NCBI RefSeq assembly: GCF_003112455.1
Contig: NZ_BDQX01000099.1
Location: forward strand, 1-64,000
DNA from: Paenibacillus agaridevorans
Lineage (GTDB): Bacteria > Bacillota > Bacilli > Paenibacillales > Paenibacillaceae
DNA length: 64,000 nucleotides
Direction: 5' to 3'
Shown here: one piece after another, positions 46,738 to 55,600 of the stretch
How the letters are laid out: each line of letters begins with the position of its first letter
How positions within the stretch are numbered: the stretch's first letter is position 1
Notes under the pieces: generated by a model
Database searches by the model: none
The model's input: the letters and a program-made list of their open reading frames with translations, nothing else
Told to the model about the DNA's origin: nothing
Position numbers and translations under genes: made by a program

Positions 46738-46800
46738 TGATCTCCGCAAGCGGAAGCTCCAGCACCTTTTCCCGCGCCGCCTCCTGCCGTCCTTCCTCCG
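46738..46800 (-). pseudogene. 63-bp parB footprint
   Basis: Matches 27496-27558 of the parB gene with 5 differences, counted by eye; four are C/T changes and one is A/T. It encodes a piece equivalent to EEGRQEAAREKVLELPLAEIS. Nothing else of parB is present. The surrounding 46509-47287 has no complete gene; an unassigned open stretch upstream reads REVELCREWLTAAGFESAF on the plus strand. It may be the scar of a second related element. Confidence 0.7.
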
Positions 46801-47054
46801 ACTACAATTAAGGAGAAGGGGGGGGGCTTAAATCAATTGTATCTGCAGTAGACTATAGTTTTATTATCTTCCCTGATCGCTCCGGCGGCTTATACTTGGG
46901 AATGCAGGGAATCGAGGGCTTACTAGCCGTTAGCCAAAGCTCCTGTTAAGGAGTTCCTCTCCTACTGCGCACCTGCTGCGGAACAACTGCGCTCTTGAAT
47001 ACCGGGATGAATGAATTAATACTGGAATTGCAACTACTCTCTTGATGCGAAAAA

Positions 47055-47081
47055 CCACCTTCGTTTTTCTTTTGAAGGTGG
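47055..47081 (-). terminator. Terminator of RHS tail copy 2
   Basis: CCACCTTC pairs with GAAGGTGG; the stem matches the terminators at 15232, 34181 and 49000. Confidence 0.7.
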
Positions 47082-47085
47082 CCTT

Positions 47086-47152
47086 TCATGCCGATTTATT
47101 GCCGATTCCCATGTTATTAAATTCACCTCGTAAAAAACAGAATACCGGATTA
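47086..47152 (-). pseudogene. RHS conserved tail, copy 2 (core absent)
   Basis: The minus strand reads ANPVFCFLRGEFNNMGIGNKSA then a stop. Only the terminal NP of the RHS core survives. More diverged than copies 1 and 3. It lies 250 bp from the parB footprint. Confidence 0.6.
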
Positions 47153-47287
47153 GCAGATATTTTTCCATGTATATCTTCTGTTTGCTTCGTAAAATACTAA
47201 ATATCTGTTTTGAGCCAAGAATGATGTCACAAATATCGCAGATGAAACGTTATACAAAGTAAATGCAAGCTCGAGGGAGGGCCAAAG

Positions 47288-47821
47288 TTGCTAGAACAGG
47301 AAACATTACATGCCTTTGTTAGCGGAGATGAGAGAGCACTTGAAGAAGTAATAGATACGTATAGCAAGTCGCTTCTTCGATACTGTATCTCCATTTTGTG
47401 TGATGTTGAAGAGGCAAAGGATGTTTTGCAAGATACCTTTATTAAAGCATACGAAAAAAGAAGGCAATTTCAGCTAGGTACATCGATGAATGCTTGGTTG
47501 TATCGCATTGCATATACAACGGCAATCAATGCGGTGAGAAGGCGGAAACTCAGATTTAAGCTCTGGAAAGCGAGTGAAGACATAAGCCCTGCTCAAGAAA
47601 GTTACATATCTGAGCCTCTTTATAGTATATTATCGTCTTTATCAGTGGCAGACAGAGCATTGCTTTACGGCAGAGTTTTGGATGAACGGTCATACCAAGA
47701 ACTGTCACACATATTAAACGTATCAGAATCAACACTTCGAAAACGATTCGAACGGCTGAGAAGCAGACTTGCTAAAGAGGTAGAGCACAGGGCGACTTAT
47801 GCAAAAGAGGAGTGGGTGTAA
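47288..47821 (+). CDS. ECF-type RNA polymerase sigma factor
   Basis: 177 residues from a TTG preceded by GAGGGAGGG. Sigma region 2 reads DVEEAKDVLQDTFIKAYEKR followed by NAWLYRIAYTTAIN; region 4 reads LLYGRVLDERSYQELSHIL followed by SESTLRKRFERLRSRL. The length and absence of regions 1 and 3 fit the ECF class. Directly coupled to a membrane protein that is probably its anti-sigma factor. The signal is unknown, perhaps envelope stress. Confidence 0.9.
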   Translation: MLEQETLHAFVSGDERALEEVIDTYSKSLLRYCISILCDVEEAKDVLQDTFIKAYEKRRQFQLGTSMNAWLYRIAYTTAINAVRRRKLRFKLWKASEDISPAQESYISEPLYSILSSLSVADRALLYGRVLDERSYQELSHILNVSESTLRKRFERLRSRLAKEVEHRATYAKEEWV

Positions 47822-48678
47822 TGAATATGGAACTGATCCGAAAACAATTGGAGGAAATTACTCCCCCAGAAATGCGTTTCAAGCAACATGTATTGCAGCA
47901 GATTCGAATTCGCAGGCAAATTCGCAAACGAAACATGCAGATTTCCGCAGCAGTCGTCCTGCTAGTTGCCATCATTGGTACTGTGCAATTTCAACAGATT
48001 ACAGCTATGGCTGAGAATGTATACAGGAGCATTCAAATATTACTCCATAACGAAACTCTGGTTATCGACAACAATCTAGAAATGATACCGATTGAGGTGA
48101 ATGGTCTCACATGGGTCGGCAAACAGCCGAACAGAGTCGGATATAAGTCTTATACCGATATCAATGCCGCAGAAGATGAACTTAAGATAAAGCTGTTGCA
48201 CAACACAATGAGTAACGAATCTGCGGTTGACTTCGGATACTTCGAAAAACGAAATATGGCAGAGCTCTTATTGCGTTATTTTTTCATTGGAGATTTGAAA
48301 AACTTCAGTGAAACCATTTTGGAAAACGGTGATAGACAACACAGATACAGTGCAGATCATGATACCGTCTATAAGTCTCCTGTAAATATGAAGGTTTCAT
48401 TTTTCACTGGAAGAGGCGCAGAATATGAGATGGACAACCTGGATACCTATAATTATGAAGAAAAATATATAAGCCCTGTGAATGGCATTACAGCTTACCT
48501 TTTAAAAGACACGTTCCAAGCCACGTCCGATGAGAGTAGTCTATTGATGTATGCAGCAGGAAGTATTACAGAGAAGCTTACCGTTTTTGTACACGACAAT
48601 TTGTTGTATACCATTTACGGAAACATCCCATCCTCGGAGATGAAAAAAATTATCGATGCTTTTGTAATCGAAAAATAA
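47821..48678 (+). CDS. Membrane-anchored probable anti-sigma factor
   Basis: 285 residues; the ATG at 47821 overlaps the sigma factor stop (TAATG) and follows GAGGAG. A basic cytoplasmic N-terminus (about 1-38), one membrane segment (about 39-58, ISAAVVLLVAIIGTVQF) and an extracellular domain of about 220 residues. The topology and coupling are those of anti-sigma proteins. The cytoplasmic part lacks the zinc-binding H-x3-C-x2-C motif, so it is not a ZAS type. The sensing domain is unrecognised. Confidence 0.75.
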   Translation: MNMELIRKQLEEITPPEMRFKQHVLQQIRIRRQIRKRNMQISAAVVLLVAIIGTVQFQQITAMAENVYRSIQILLHNETLVIDNNLEMIPIEVNGLTWVGKQPNRVGYKSYTDINAAEDELKIKLLHNTMSNESAVDFGYFEKRNMAELLLRYFFIGDLKNFSETILENGDRQHRYSADHDTVYKSPVNMKVSFFTGRGAEYEMDNLDTYNYEEKYISPVNGITAYLLKDTFQATSDESSLLMYAAGSITEKLTVFVHDNLLYTIYGNIPSSEMKKIIDAFVIEK

Positions 48679-48999
48679 GCGGTGACAGGGGCAATAAATA
48701 GGAGATAAAGAATTAACTGCGAATCAAGCAAGGCTTAGTTAATTGAACACATAGTATCTTTGAATAGATATAGAATCAATTATCAATAACAAAGACAGGC
48801 TCAAAGCCGAAACCAGTACTTGACGAAATGAATGTAGGGTGAAAATGGAAAAAATATCAGCTAATAGCCTTCCCCATGAAGAAAAGGAAGGATACCCGTG
48901 CCGATTACTAAATGCGTTCAATCCGGTATTTGCATTAGAAACCTACCATGAATTTGAAGCTGAACTAAACATGTAACGCCAAATTCAGCAGTATTAAAA
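48679..48999. other. Gene-free stretch after the sigma/anti-sigma pair
   Basis: AT-rich, with no frame having a start and ribosome binding site that I would support and no clear terminator. Confidence 0.5.
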
Positions 49000-49031
49000 G
49001 GCCACCTTCGAAAGCTAAAACGAAGGTGGCC
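49000..49031 (-). terminator. Terminator of RHS tail copy 3
   Basis: GGCCACCTTCG pairs perfectly with CGAAGGTGGCC, 11 bp, directly after the tail stop at 49034; TTTTAA follows on the minus strand. Confidence 0.8.
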
Positions 49032-49033
49032 TT

Positions 49034-49290
49034 TCACGCCGATTTGCTGCTGATTCCCATGTTTTTAAGTTTACCTCGTAAAAAACAGAACACCGGATTA
49101 TTATGCACATAAGTATAAAGGTTCTGACTCAGCCGATTCGTGCTCTCTCCTTCATATGTATCCTCATTAATAAACCGTCCCATACTCGGATCGTACCAGC
49201 GGGGATCGAAGGTATTGCAGCTCTGTCGCACTATCCCAATATTCGCCTTCTGCACGACGATACAATCGCGATTGCATCAGGCCTTGACAA
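49034..49290 (-). pseudogene. Frameshifted end of an RHS-repeat protein plus conserved tail (copy 3)
   Basis: The last part reads DPRWYDPSMGRFINEDTYEG, then QNLYTYVHNNP, the hallmark end of an RHS core, then VFCFLRGKLKNMGISSKSA and a stop. Upstream the core continues in a different frame (EGEYWDSATELQYLR), so there is a frameshift near 49205. About 80 residues of core remain; no toxin tip and no immunity gene are present. The best-preserved of the three tails. Confidence 0.8.
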
Positions 49291-49319
49291 CATTTTAATT
49301 AAACCTCATTCATGCCATA

Positions 49320-49507
49320 CAGCTATATGATAGACAAAATAAGAGTTACCGCCTCGGCTCTTGTGACGGTAGCGCCTGGCGCAAAACGATTATCGCCGCG
49401 CCCCCTTGACGATGCCCGCTTCGACAGCCGCCGCTATATATCCTTTTGCCCAATGCGGTATCTCGGCATCGGTTACAGACCGAATAACGCCATCTTCTAC
49501 TGCAATT
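49320..49507 (-). pseudogene. Remnant of an SLH domain
   Basis: Directly after the oxidoreductase stop the minus strand reads VTDAEIPHWAKGYIAAAVEA then GIVKG. After a frameshift near 49402 it continues GDNRFAPGATVTRAEAVTLIL and a stop. That is one whole SLH repeat, the C-terminal end of a lost S-layer-type protein. No upstream part of that gene is present. Confidence 0.7.
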
Positions 49508-50530
49508 TCAACGCACTTGCCCTCGTTCAGAAAGATTGATAACATTAACCCGTTCATCTGCTTCAATTGTTGCCAGTGTAGCAGCGAGAATATCTTCTGC
49601 ATCTAGAATAGATTTTTTACCATTGATGCGATTCAAAAAATCCTCGGTAATCGTGCAGGGCGGTGCCGCCACCTCCACAATGGAAGGCGCCTCCTGATTG
49701 GTGACGTGCATATAAAGAGGCTTCCTGGAAACAAAAGGATCTCCCGTCAAACGAAGCTCGGCGCTGCCCTCAGTACCTGAAACGAAAATCCTGCAATCGC
49801 CCCATGTCCAGCTTGAAAGAGGAGTATGCCAATCTGCATAAAGCTGCGCCGTTATCCCATTTTCTAATAGCACCTGCAAACCAACCATGTCATAGAAAGT
49901 GGTGTGATCTGGCAAAATGTTTTTGGCTAGATAGCCTTCAGAGCCTACAACCTCACTTCCTGTAAGCCAACGCAAGAGATCAAAGTCATGAATGAGAAGA
50001 TCTATCAAGATACCTCCCGACTGTTCTTTCAAAAAAAACCAATGCGGCCTTTCATTTGAAGAAAGGAGATGCGGCTTGCGCATCCCAATGCTAACGATCC
50101 TTCCGAACGTACCGCGTTCGATTTGTTTTTTCAACGTGTAGACCGGCGGGCTGAAGCGTTCCGTCAACAGCATGCCAATTTGGATAATTCTCCTTCTACT
50201 CAACATTTCCAGACGATGATAATCACCTCGACATGTGACAATAGGTTTGTCAACCATAATGTGCTTGCCTTTACGTTCACAGATCTCCACGATGTCTATC
50301 TTTTGATTGTTGATCGCAGCACACCCTACAATATCGATTTCAGGAGCGAGCATGTCTTCCATGCTGCTAACAAGTGAAACACCATATTTATCGGCAACCG
50401 TTTCTGCGATTCCAGCAGGATTCGGATCATAAATACCGGCGCATTCATGGCCAAGCTCCAGCATTTCCTGAATGAATCTATCAATATGGGCATGCTGGCA
50501 TCCAATGATAGAGAACACATATTTTTTCAC
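49508..50530 (-). CDS. Gfo/Idh/MocA family oxidoreductase
   Basis: 340 residues from a GTG with GAGAGG 8 bases upstream. A Rossmann NAD(P) fold at the N-terminus, but the dinucleotide loop is IIGCQHAHID rather than the usual GxGxxG, and the EKP motif is DKPIVT. The C-terminal alpha/beta domain holds DLLIHDFDLLRWLTG, where the family's catalytic His is expected. It probably oxidises a sugar or sugar derivative. It has its own upstream region after the terminator at 50634. The product may act on a pectin-derived sugar; this is inference from context. Confidence 0.85.
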   Translation of the reverse strand: MKKYVFSIIGCQHAHIDRFIQEMLELGHECAGIYDPNPAGIAETVADKYGVSLVSSMEDMLAPEIDIVGCAAINNQKIDIVEICERKGKHIMVDKPIVTCRGDYHRLEMLSRRRIIQIGMLLTERFSPPVYTLKKQIERGTFGRIVSIGMRKPHLLSSNERPHWFFLKEQSGGILIDLLIHDFDLLRWLTGSEVVGSEGYLAKNILPDHTTFYDMVGLQVLLENGITAQLYADWHTPLSSWTWGDCRIFVSGTEGSAELRLTGDPFVSRKPLYMHVTNQEAPSIVEVAAPPCTITEDFLNRINGKKSILDAEDILAATLATIEADERVNVINLSERGQVR

Positions 50531-50633
50531 AGTAAGATCCTCTCTTTCAACTCAATATGGTTTATATCATCCTGCCCCGAGGGGCGTACGATTAAGATCA
50601 AAGCTGTTGATTATCTACAAAATGGCAGAAAAA

Positions 50634-50695
50634 AGACCGCTCATTTCGGTGTAGTGTTTGTACCCCTACAAACTCTACGGAAGGTGAGACGGTCT
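50634..50695 (-). terminator. 62-nt long hairpin terminator of the NagB-like operon
   Basis: AGACCG (50634) pairs with CGGTCT (50690), and the inner arms pair almost completely, including TAGTGTTTGTA with TACAAACTCTA around a CCCC loop. The minus strand continues in a run of T, as expected for termination after the stop at 50744. The stem is much longer than a normal terminator. Confidence 0.75.
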
Positions 50696-50743
50696 CATGA
50701 ACCATCGAAACAATGCTAGCGCCTATTCTGCATTAAACAGTAT

Positions 50744-51763
50744 CTAAATGTGCCCAAGCTCTTCGGAAAGCATTGGCGTAGAAATTTTCACTTCAGCTTT
50801 CAACTCATGTGATCGATAGATGCCATCCAGAACTGCAATGACATCTCTGGAATAATCCATTGAACATTCCGGTTCGCGTTCCCCTTCGATGCTTGCAAGC
50901 AACTCGCGGAATTGCAAGACAAAGGGGGAATCCTCTCGAGGCACTGGGATTTGTTCGTAAACACCGTTACGGCTGAGCCACACGCCTTTGCCCGGAATGA
51001 CTTTCATCATAGCCTCCGTAAAAATAAGCTCAAGCTCGTTCCTCGGCACGCCTCCGTAACCCGATTGTACAATAGTGGATGGCACTCCCGACTCATTCTC
51101 AAGGAAAACAACCCCGCTGCCCTCTACATCGCCTGCCGGTCCGTAATGGCTGATTGATGCTCGAACTTTCACGATTCTCGCATTTCCGAGCCACATCATT
51201 CGATCAATAGAGTGCGATCCCAAATTAAACAAAATACCGCCACCCGCACGCTGCTTGTCGAGAAACCAGGCCGGGCGATCCGTGTTGTAGTATGCTTTGT
51301 GGCGCGTATCATTCATCATGACAAGCTGTCCTAATCGCTTTGCTTCATTTTTAATGTACTTCTTTGCAGCCATGTTTTCCGCAAGAAAATGCTGCGTATG
51401 GCCGACCATCAGTCGAACGTTGTTATGCTGTACAGCATCCATGATGTCATCGCATTGCTTCGCATTTAATGCCATTGGTTTCTCGAGCAGTATATGACAG
51501 CCTGCCTCGGCGCAAAAGATAGCTGCTTCCATGTGCAAATGATGCGGCAGCGTAATGACGACGATATCCGGCTTCTCCCTCAGCACCATTTCACGATAAT
51601 CCTCATACGCAATCATACCGTACGTCTCGGATAGCTGTTCAGCCCGATCAATCCTGATATCCGCAATGGCAACAGGCTTCAATCGATCTTGCAGCTCATT
51701 CATTGCCATCAAATGACCTTCGGTTATCTGTCCGGCGCCAATAACCGCTATTCTATATCTCAT
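50744..51763 (-). CDS. Gfo/Idh/MocA family oxidoreductase
   Basis: 339 residues from the ATG at 51763, chosen for AAAGGTG upstream (the ORF is open to 51820). The NAD(P) loop is VIGAGQITEGH with intact GxGxxG. EKPMAL carries the conserved Lys and LGSHSIDRMMWLG the candidate catalytic region. It begins 13 bases after the stop of the NagB-like gene, so the two form an operon that probably handles an imported amino sugar or a sugar acid. Confidence 0.9.
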   Translation of the reverse strand: MRYRIAVIGAGQITEGHLMAMNELQDRLKPVAIADIRIDRAEQLSETYGMIAYEDYREMVLREKPDIVVITLPHHLHMEAAIFCAEAGCHILLEKPMALNAKQCDDIMDAVQHNNVRLMVGHTQHFLAENMAAKKYIKNEAKRLGQLVMMNDTRHKAYYNTDRPAWFLDKQRAGGGILFNLGSHSIDRMMWLGNARIVKVRASISHYGPAGDVEGSGVVFLENESGVPSTIVQSGYGGVPRNELELIFTEAMMKVIPGKGVWLSRNGVYEQIPVPREDSPFVLQFRELLASIEGEREPECSMDYSRDVIAVLDGIYRSHELKAEVKISTPMLSEELGHI

Positions 51764-51776
51764 AGATTCACCTTTC

Positions 51777-52547
51777 TTATCGTTCACTTGTTTGAAGCGG
51801 CTTGTATAAGAGTCCTGCATCCAGCGACGCCGATGCCGATTCCTGATCCAGATAAAGAGTCCACTGCGGATGGTCTTTCAAAATCGTGGAAGGAATTTCA
51901 TTCATCAGCTCGTTCTCTAGCGTAAGCTTGATCGCATTCGCTTTCACCCGATGCGGCACGCACGATATGATGACGGAACTTTTCATAATTTGCCGGATAC
52001 TCATTGTAATGGCTTGCTTCGGCACATCGTCGTTCAAAGCGAACCAGCCTTCGCCAACTTGCTGCTGTTTGCAGGACTCGGCAAGATCAACAACAAAATA
52101 CGGCTCCTCTGTATTAAAATCAGCCGGCGGATCATTAAATGCGACATGCGCGTTTTCACCAATGCCGATCAAAGCGAGATCGATCGGCGCTTCGTTTAAT
52201 CTTGCGTTTAACTCCTCGATATTGCGGCGAACGTTGCCTTCGCCGTTCACCAATTCATAACGCTCGACACCGACATGGGCTAAAAACCGTTCCTTCAAAT
52301 ACTTTCGGAAGCTGGCCGGATGAGTCTCCGGCAAATCTACGTACTCATCCAAATGAAACATCTCGACCTTGCTCCAATCCAAGTCCGCTTGGACGAAATG
52401 TTTCAAAAATTCGAACTGCGACGCCCCTGTGGAAAGCGTAAGCCGTGCCCTGCCGCGCGCCTTAATCGCAGCTTGCAGTATTTCAGTTGCATGAGCAGCC
52501 GCAGCTTTTCCAAGCTCATCTGCATTGTTAAGTACTTTCACTTCCAT
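51777..52547 (-). CDS. Glucosamine-6-phosphate deaminase family protein (NagB-like)
   Basis: 256 residues; GGGAGG precedes the ATG. The fold motifs are LTLSTGASQFEFLKHF, VEMFHLDEYVDL (catalytic Asp region) and ALIGIGENAHVAFNDPP (His of the active loop). Classical NagB reads GGIGxDGHIAFNEP; here GENAHVAFNDP differs at several positions, so the substrate may not be glucosamine-6-phosphate. It would convert a 2-amino sugar phosphate to the ketose phosphate and ammonia. First gene of an operon with the oxidoreductase. Confidence 0.82.
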   Translation of the reverse strand: MEVKVLNNADELGKAAAAHATEILQAAIKARGRARLTLSTGASQFEFLKHFVQADLDWSKVEMFHLDEYVDLPETHPASFRKYLKERFLAHVGVERYELVNGEGNVRRNIEELNARLNEAPIDLALIGIGENAHVAFNDPPADFNTEEPYFVVDLAESCKQQQVGEGWFALNDDVPKQAITMSIRQIMKSSVIISCVPHRVKANAIKLTLENELMNEIPSTILKDHPQWTLYLDQESASASLDAGLLYKPLQTSER

Positions 52548-52604
52548 TTCAAGAAGCCTCCCTTAGTATCCTAAAGATTATTGAATGGTGTAGCAGCCAT
52601 TGGA

Positions 52605-55600
52605 TTAAATTCGATTCACTACGAAATTATCAAAGTACACATTGCCTGCCGATCGCTGGCTGTAGACGCGGAAGGCACTGATTCGGGGACTGGCTGCCGT
52701 ATAAGATTCCTGAGCCATCTGTGTCAGCGTGCCGCCCTGCGGTCCCGTTAGGAACGTTACGGTATTCGTCGTAAAATCGAATTCGATGGTTACCGTATAC
52801 CAGGTGTTCAAGCTATAACCGGGCAGAAGATTGCGATATGTGCTGCTCGTGCCCAGCCGGTATTTCAGACCGTTTGCCGTATCCGTCTGCAGCTCCACGA
52901 AGTTGGTCCCGGTATACAATAAAATCTTGTCGCCATTAAAATTCGCTTCTCGCATGTAGTCGAAGCTGAAGCGCGCAGTCGGCCCCTCGGCCATGAAGTT
53001 ATAGACGAAGTTGCCCGTCGCTCCGTTCGCAACGCTCAAACTGCGATTCTCGCTGCTTGGCACTGCGGCAACCAGCCAAGGCGCCGGCCAGGTGGTAGGA
53101 TAGGCAGAATACGGCTGACCTACTGTACCGTCATTGAAATCGACAACCAAATCTGAGGATTGGCCGCCAACGGTCACTTGCACGGGAGCCGACAAGGGCG
53201 ATTCGCCCTCTGCGTTAATTGCGCTGATCTTGTAGTAATAAGTCGTATCCGATAACAGCCCTTTATTCCGGTAATAGGGATCCGTGATCGCTCCGACTTC
53301 CAGCTTACGGTACGGTCCTTCCGGGTTCTCCGACCGGTAGATCGCGTAAGTCTCGGCATCGCTTATTGCATTCCAGCTGAGTGCGGCTTCATTCCTTCTA
53401 GCTTGGACCGCGACACCGGATGGTTCGGCCGGCCCATTCCAGGACATCACATTATCGAAGTATACGTTACCGCTCGAGCGCTGATTGTAGATGCGGATAG
53501 CACTGATTTTGGAACTTGCTCCCGCATACGATTCCTGCGCCTGTATAGTCAGCGGCCCACCTTTTGGCCCGGTGCGGAACGTCACCGTATTCGCGGCAAA
53601 ATCAAGATCGATCGCTATCGTATACCATTGATTCAATTGAAAGCCTGGGATCAGATTGCGGTATTCGGACGTCGTCCCTAAACGGTAACGCAATCCGTAG
53701 ACCGAATCCGACACCGTCTCAAGGAAGTTCGTCCCCGTATAGATCAGAAGTTTATCCAGATCGAAGTTCGCCTCGCGCATGTAATCGAACTGGAGATGCG
53801 AAGTCGTTCCTGTCGATGTGAAGTCGTACGTGAACGTCCCTATCGCATTAGGCGCGACACTTAAGCTTTTGTCAGCGTTGCTCGGCGTAGGCGATATCGT
53901 CCAGGCTATCGGCCATTCAGCTGGCGCAAAATAAGAATCGCCATTCGTTCCATCGTTGAAATCAAAGCTAAGCGGTTGTAACGATTCTTTTGTCGTGGCC
54001 GCAGCATGCAGCGACAAGGCGGATTCTCCGCCAGACGTAACGGCTGTCACTTTATAAGCATAATGGGCCCCGGAGGTTAATCCGTTATTGATGAATGTAG
54101 AAGCAGTTAGCGCCGTGGTCGTCAGCTTTGTGTACGAGCCGTAGGGGCTGGCTGCCCGATAGACATGATACCCGCTTGCTCCTGCCAGAGGTGTCCACTT
54201 GAGTCGGATCGAATCTCTGTCCAACGTTTGTGCTTGCACATCGCCAGGCGCTCCGTTCACGATAGTCTTCGGTACCGTGGGAACGACACCTTCCGGAAAT
54301 GTCCCAATCGTTAATTCGTTCAGATATTTTTCCAAATTCGTATATCCGTCGCCGGTGAAATCGCCATTCCCGTCCATCGCACTGTTCGGATCCAATCCAT
54401 GCTCCAGCTCCCATACATCCGGCATCCCGTCGCCATCCGTATCCGCCGGCACTTCAGTCGTTTGCAACACCGGCCATTGCAGCGTTACTTTCTTCGCATG
54501 TTTAGCGTCAAGGGTTGCCTGATCTTCTGCCGATAAATTGTTCGCAGTATAGATAACGCTTCCCGTTCCGTTAATAACGTCGTTTACGAGTTCGAGGTCG
54601 ACTTCATCGCGCTTGAGGCTTGCGCCGGCGTAATTCAGCACCTTCTCGTAAGCCACGTCCGCACTATCTTGCGGTGAAGGATTCGGCATTTCGAACGGGG
54701 TGCTGACGAACATCTGCGGGTTCTTATAGATACCGCCGAAGTTGTTCGGATCGCTGTTGGGGGACAAGCTGCCGTCCCGATGAACCATCTTGTTGCCGGT
54801 GAGCGCGATGCTTGAACTATACGGCGGATTAAGATCAACCACATCCGTTTCAGCCATTCGATCTTCGTTTTGAGTACTGATCCCGGCCTTGTAGTAATTG
54901 TTGACCATGTTGCCTTGCCCGCTCTGGCCGTACATACTCTTATAGCCCCAGTCGTAAATCACATTGTTGCGCACGTCCTGCGATTTACCGGAAAAACGTG
55001 GATTGCGGCTGTCGTTATGGGCGAGCAGGTTGTAGTAGAAGGTGGCGTTATCGCCGCCCCATATTCCGCCATAACCGTGGAATCCTTTGCCCTCCACGTT
55101 GGATTTCACGATTGTCGGGCCAATTGTACTATACTGCAGCGTGAAGTCGACGTTCTGATAGAAGGAAAATGATTCATCCGTTCCCCAGCTCGCCGAAATA
55201 TGGTCGAAAATGATCTGCTTGCGATGCCGACCTGTAACGCCATCCATGTCGACGCCTGCTTCGTCGCCCGTTCGGAAGCGCAAATATCGAACAATCAGGT
55301 TATCGCCTTGGAACACAACCGAATGCTTCTTGAAAGTAATGCCGTCCCCTGGCGCGCTTTGTCCAGCAATTGTCAGATTGGAGGACGTTACGTAGAGCAT
55401 CGATTCCAGCGCGATCGTCCCGGACACCTTGAACAAGATCGTTCTGTTGCTCTGGCTGACCGCGTCGCGGAACGAGCCTGGGCCGGAATCGTTCAGATTC
55501 GTGACATAGTACACGTCCTGGCCGCGTCCGCCCGTTGCGAATTTGCCGCCGCCTTCTGCCCCGGGGAAAGCGGGAATCGTTCCTGGAATTACGCTTGGCG

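Noticed and set aside
48739-48921. A 60-residue minus-strand frame with a hydrophobic end.
   Set aside because: No ribosome binding site, and AT-rich intergenic sequence gives such frames by chance.
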